From NCBI RefSeq assembly GCF_004322755.1, contig NZ_CP036401.1:2170001-2234000 (forward strand): a DNA stretch of 64,000 nt, read 5' to 3'. The notes under the pieces are model-generated. The model did no database searches. It was not told where the DNA came from and saw only the letters and a program-made list of their open reading frames with translations. This document shows, in pieces, positions 61,197 to 64,000 of this stretch. This DNA comes from Pseudoduganella albidiflava (lineage in GTDB: Bacteria > Pseudomonadota > Gammaproteobacteria > Burkholderiales > Burkholderiaceae_D). The position numbers were made by a program, and so were the translations under genes. Each line of letters starts with the position of its first letter. Positions within the stretch are counted from its first letter, which is position 1.

Positions 61197-64000
61197 GCCG
61201 CCTGCTCGATCCGATGACCTTCCCGCTGCACGGCACCCGGCTGATCGAGGCCAGTGCCGGTACCGGCAAGACATGGACCATCGCCGCGCTGTACCTGCGC
61301 CTGGTGCTGGGCCACGGCGGCGGCGACGCGTTCGGGCGCCCGCTGCTGCCGGCCGACATCCTCGTGATGACGTTTACCCGCGCGGCCACGCGCGAACTGT
61401 CGAACCGCATCCGCGAACGGCTGGTCGAGGCGGCCGGCTGTTTCCGTGGCCAGGTCGAGGATTGCGATCCGTTCCTGGCCGGCCTGCTGGAAGCCTACCC
61501 CGACGAGACCGGGCGCCAGCAGGCCGCGCACCGGCTGATGCTGGCCGCCGAAACGATGGACGAGGCGGCGATCTTCACGATCGACGCGTGGTGCCAGCGC
61601 ATGCTGCGCGAGCACGCGTTCGACAGCGGCAGCCTGTTCGACGAGGAACTGATCAGCGACGAAGCGGCGCTGTTCGAGGATGCCGCCCACGATTACTGGC
61701 GCCAGCAGGTGTATCCGCTGCGCGAGCCGGCCCTGGGCGCGCTGCTGGAATGCTGGCCGGACGTGGAACGGCTCAAGCGCGGCCTGCGCGAACTGGTCAA
61801 GCGCGCCGATGACGGCTGGCGCATGGACGAGCCGCTGGGCGCGCTGATCGGCCGCACGCTGCGCGAGCGCGCGCAGCACCTCGCCGTGCTGAAGGAAGGC
61901 TGGCTGGAACGGGTCGAGCGCATGGCGCTGTGGCTGGAGCGGGCCAAGGCGGCCAAGCAGCTGAATGGCAAGCTGATCCAGGCGCGCTGGCTGGACGGCT
62001 GGTTCGCGACGCTGCGCGCGTGGGCCGCCGATCCGGCCATGGTCGGCCTGGACCTGAAGGGCGGCTGGAACCGGCTGGTGCCGGCCGGGATCGCCGAGGC
62101 CTACAGCGGCAGCGATATCCCGGACGACTTCGCTGCACTGGAGGCGCTGCGGGAAGCGCTGTCCGCCCTCGAACCGCTGGCGCACCGCCTGTACCGCCAT
62201 GCCGCCGGCATCATCGCCGCGCGAATGGCCGAGCTGAAAGCGCGCGACCGGCAGTTCGGCTTCGCCGACATGCTGGTGCGGCTGCAAAAGGCGCTGGAGG
62301 GCGACAACGGCGCGGCGCTGCGCCAGCGCATCACCGAGCAATACCCGGTGGCGCTGGTCGATGAATTCCAGGATACCGCCCCCTTGCAATACCGTATCTT
62401 CGACCTGCTGTACCGGGTGGCCGACAACGATCCGGCATCGGGCCTGTTCCTGATCGGCGATCCGAAGCAGTCGATCTACGGCTTCCGCGGCGCCGACATC
62501 CACAGCTACCTGGCGGCGCGGCGCGCCACCGAAGGGCGGCACTACCAGCTCGGCACGAACTACCGGTCCACGCGCGAAGTGGTGGAAGCGGTGAACCGCA
62601 TCTTCCTGCACGCCGAAGGCGCGGCCGGCGGCGGCGGCTTCGCGCAGGGCGCCTTCCGCTTCCGGCGCGGCACCGTCAATCCGCTGCCGTTCGATGCGGT
62701 CGATGCCAAGGGGCGCGGCGAGCGCCTGGTGGGCGTGGACGGGCAGTTGCAGGCCCTCACCGTGTCGTGCAGCGACGTATCGGACCTGAAGGCGGACGGC
62801 TACCGTGAATTCTTCGCGCACCATTGCGCCGAGCATATCGTGCGCCTGCTGAACGATCCGCGCACTGGCTTCGAGGGGCCGCGCGGCTTCGAGCGGCTGC
62901 AGCCGGCCGATATCGCGATCCTCGTGCGCGACCGGAAGGAAGCCAGCGCCATCCGGCGCGCGCTGCAGCAGCGGCGCGTGCCCAGCGTCTACCTGTCCGA
63001 CAAGGATTCCGTGCTGGAGAGCGACGAGGCGAAGGACGTGCTGCGCTGGCTCGCCGCGCTGGCCAACCCGCTCGATGGCGCGCTGGCCAGGGCCGCCTTC
63101 GCCACCCGCACCGCCAATATCCCGCTGGCCGAGCTGGCGCGCATGTCGTCGGACGAACTGGCGTGGGAAGCCCGCGTCGAGCAGCTGAAGAACCTGCACA
63201 CGGTGTGGCAGCGCCAGGGTGTGCTGGCGATGCTGCGGCGCTTCATCCACGAGCTGGGCTTGCCGGCCGCGCTGCTGGCGCCCGGCAACGTGGGCGGCGA
63301 ACGCAGCCTGACCAATCTGCTGCACCTGGCCGAACTGCTGCAGGGGGCCAGCCGCCAGCTCGATGGCGAGCAGGCGCTGATCCGCTGGATGGCCGAACAG
63401 GTCGAAGGCGAGGGCGCCACGGGCGACGAACAGGTGCTGCGGCTGGAATCGGATGCCGAGCTGGTGAAGGTCGTCACGGTGCACAAGTCCAAGGGCCTGG
63501 AATACCCGATGGTGTACCTGCCGTTCGCCGTCACGGCGCGCAAGGTGGACAAGCGCAACCGCAGCTTCTTCGAGTACACCGATGCGCAGGGCACGCGCCG
63601 CATCGACATGTCCTTGTCCGAGGAGGCGCAGGCAGCCGTGGAGGCGGCCCGCATCGAGGAAGACTTGCGGCTGCTGTACGTGGCGCTGACCCGCGCCCGG
63701 CATTTCCTGTGGCTGGGCGTGGCCGCGCTGCCGGCCCGCAAGGAAGGCAGCAACGTGCTGCACGAGTCGGCGCTGGGCTACCTGCTGACCGGTGGCGCAC
63801 CGCTGCCGGCGGAAAGCCTGCAGGAACGCTGGCGTGAGCTGGCCGGCGACTGCGGCGCGATCGGCATCGCCTCGCTGTGCCACCCCGAGCGGCCCACGCT
63901 GCTCGACCGGGAAGAACGGCGCGAGCCGCTGCTCGAGCCGCGGCCCTACGATGCCCGCTTCGAGCGCGACTGGTCGGTCGGCAGCTTCACCTCGCTGGCG
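61193..64000 (+). CDS. recB: Exodeoxyribonuclease V beta subunit (5' part)
   Basis: The first 936 codons are in the window; the gene continues past 64000. RecB is the 3'-5' helicase and nuclease subunit of RecBCD. Helicase motifs are in order: Walker A EASAGTGKTWT near residue 18, MTFTRAATRELSNRIRERL, VDEFQDTAPLQYRIF, LIGDPKQSIYGFRGADIHSY, TNYRSTREVV, TVHKSKGLEYPMVYLP and LLYVALTRARH. Full-length proteins have about 1200 residues, so the C-terminal nuclease domain is outside. The ATGA overlap with recC sets the start; recD may follow off the edge. Confidence 0.95.
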   Translation, partial: MSRLLDPMTFPLHGTRLIEASAGTGKTWTIAALYLRLVLGHGGGDAFGRPLLPADILVMTFTRAATRELSNRIRERLVEAAGCFRGQVEDCDPFLAGLLEAYPDETGRQQAAHRLMLAAETMDEAAIFTIDAWCQRMLREHAFDSGSLFDEELISDEAALFEDAAHDYWRQQVYPLREPALGALLECWPDVERLKRGLRELVKRADDGWRMDEPLGALIGRTLRERAQHLAVLKEGWLERVERMALWLERAKAAKQLNGKLIQARWLDGWFATLRAWAADPAMVGLDLKGGWNRLVPAGIAEAYSGSDIPDDFAALEALREALSALEPLAHRLYRHAAGIIAARMAELKARDRQFGFADMLVRLQKALEGDNGAALRQRITEQYPVALVDEFQDTAPLQYRIFDLLYRVADNDPASGLFLIGDPKQSIYGFRGADIHSYLAARRATEGRHYQLGTNYRSTREVVEAVNRIFLHAEGAAGGGGFAQGAFRFRRGTVNPLPFDAVDAKGRGERLVGVDGQLQALTVSCSDVSDLKADGYREFFAHHCAEHIVRLLNDPRTGFEGPRGFERLQPADIAILVRDRKEASAIRRALQQRRVPSVYLSDKDSVLESDEAKDVLRWLAALANPLDGALARAAFATRTANIPLAELARMSSDELAWEARVEQLKNLHTVWQRQGVLAMLRRFIHELGLPAALLAPGNVGGERSLTNLLHLAELLQGASRQLDGEQALIRWMAEQVEGEGATGDEQVLRLESDAELVKVVTVHKSKGLEYPMVYLPFAVTARKVDKRNRSFFEYTDAQGTRRIDMSLSEEAQAAVEAARIEEDLRLLYVALTRARHFLWLGVAALPARKEGSNVLHESALGYLLTGGAPLPAESLQERWRELAGDCGAIGIASLCHPERPTLLDREERREPLLEPRPYDARFERDWSVGSFTSLA

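Noticed and set aside
57777..63883. Very long open frames on the minus strand opposite recC and recB
   Set aside because: Products are Ala/Gln/His/Arg-rich with no recognisable motif, whereas recC and recB motifs are intact on the plus strand.

Overview
The window looks like chromosomal DNA of a high-GC betaproteobacterium, most likely of the Oxalobacteraceae (Massilia / Duganella / Pseudoduganella group). This is an inference from gene content (phasin, duplicated sulfonate-uptake genes, very large hybrid kinases, recCB), the strong GC bias at third codon positions, and several families of intergenic palindromic repeats. No rRNA, tRNA, CRISPR array, insertion sequence or phage gene was found.

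Layout. 0-14 kb holds mixed housekeeping genes: a minimal flagellar-rod-like protein, a secreted alpha/beta hydrolase, an SRAP (HMCES/YedK) plus UvrA-paralogue DNA-repair pair, a phasin surrounded by three low-complexity arrays, thioredoxin 2, an MFS pump with a cysteine-rich HTH regulator and a palindromic operator, a Bcr/CflA-type MFS gene whose 3' end is copied in a 93-bp tandem repeat, and a CysE-type serine acetyltransferase. 14-25 kb is a sulfur-scavenging island of two divergent operons. The leftward one is an SfnB-like oxidoreductase, metN-metI-metQ and a second ssuA-ssuC-ssuB set; the rightward one is ssuE-ssuA-ssuD-ssuC-ssuB. A 29-codon ORF with two Cys codons sits just before ssuE.

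25-33 kb carries a YceI protein behind a palindrome, an amidohydrolase, a DoxX protein, a split chromate transporter, a small zinc-ribbon protein, a receiver-domain protein flanked by two copies of a DnaA-box-like element, an HD phosphohydrolase and a YceI-like lipoprotein. 33-44 kb is a signalling block: a Cache-type chemoreceptor, then a leftward operon of REC-GGDEF-EAL protein, a 1633-residue soluble multi-HAMP hybrid kinase with three receivers, and a degenerate CheR-like protein.

44-47 kb is a dlt-like operon (adenylating ligase, membrane acyltransferase-like protein, carrier protein). 47-64 kb contains a frameshifted small gene, a prolyl oligopeptidase, exonuclease III, a kinase/response-regulator pair, a MOSC protein with an alkyltransferase-like tail, a CHASE-PAS hybrid kinase, recC and the first 936 codons of recB, which runs off the right edge.

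The items most worth a second look are the Cys-codon leader before ssuE, the duplicated DnaA-box-like element, the operator in front of the MFS/regulator pair, the dlt-like operon, the 276-bp repeats in the multi-HAMP kinase, and the A8-plus-hairpin frameshift geometry at the end of the chemoreceptor gene.
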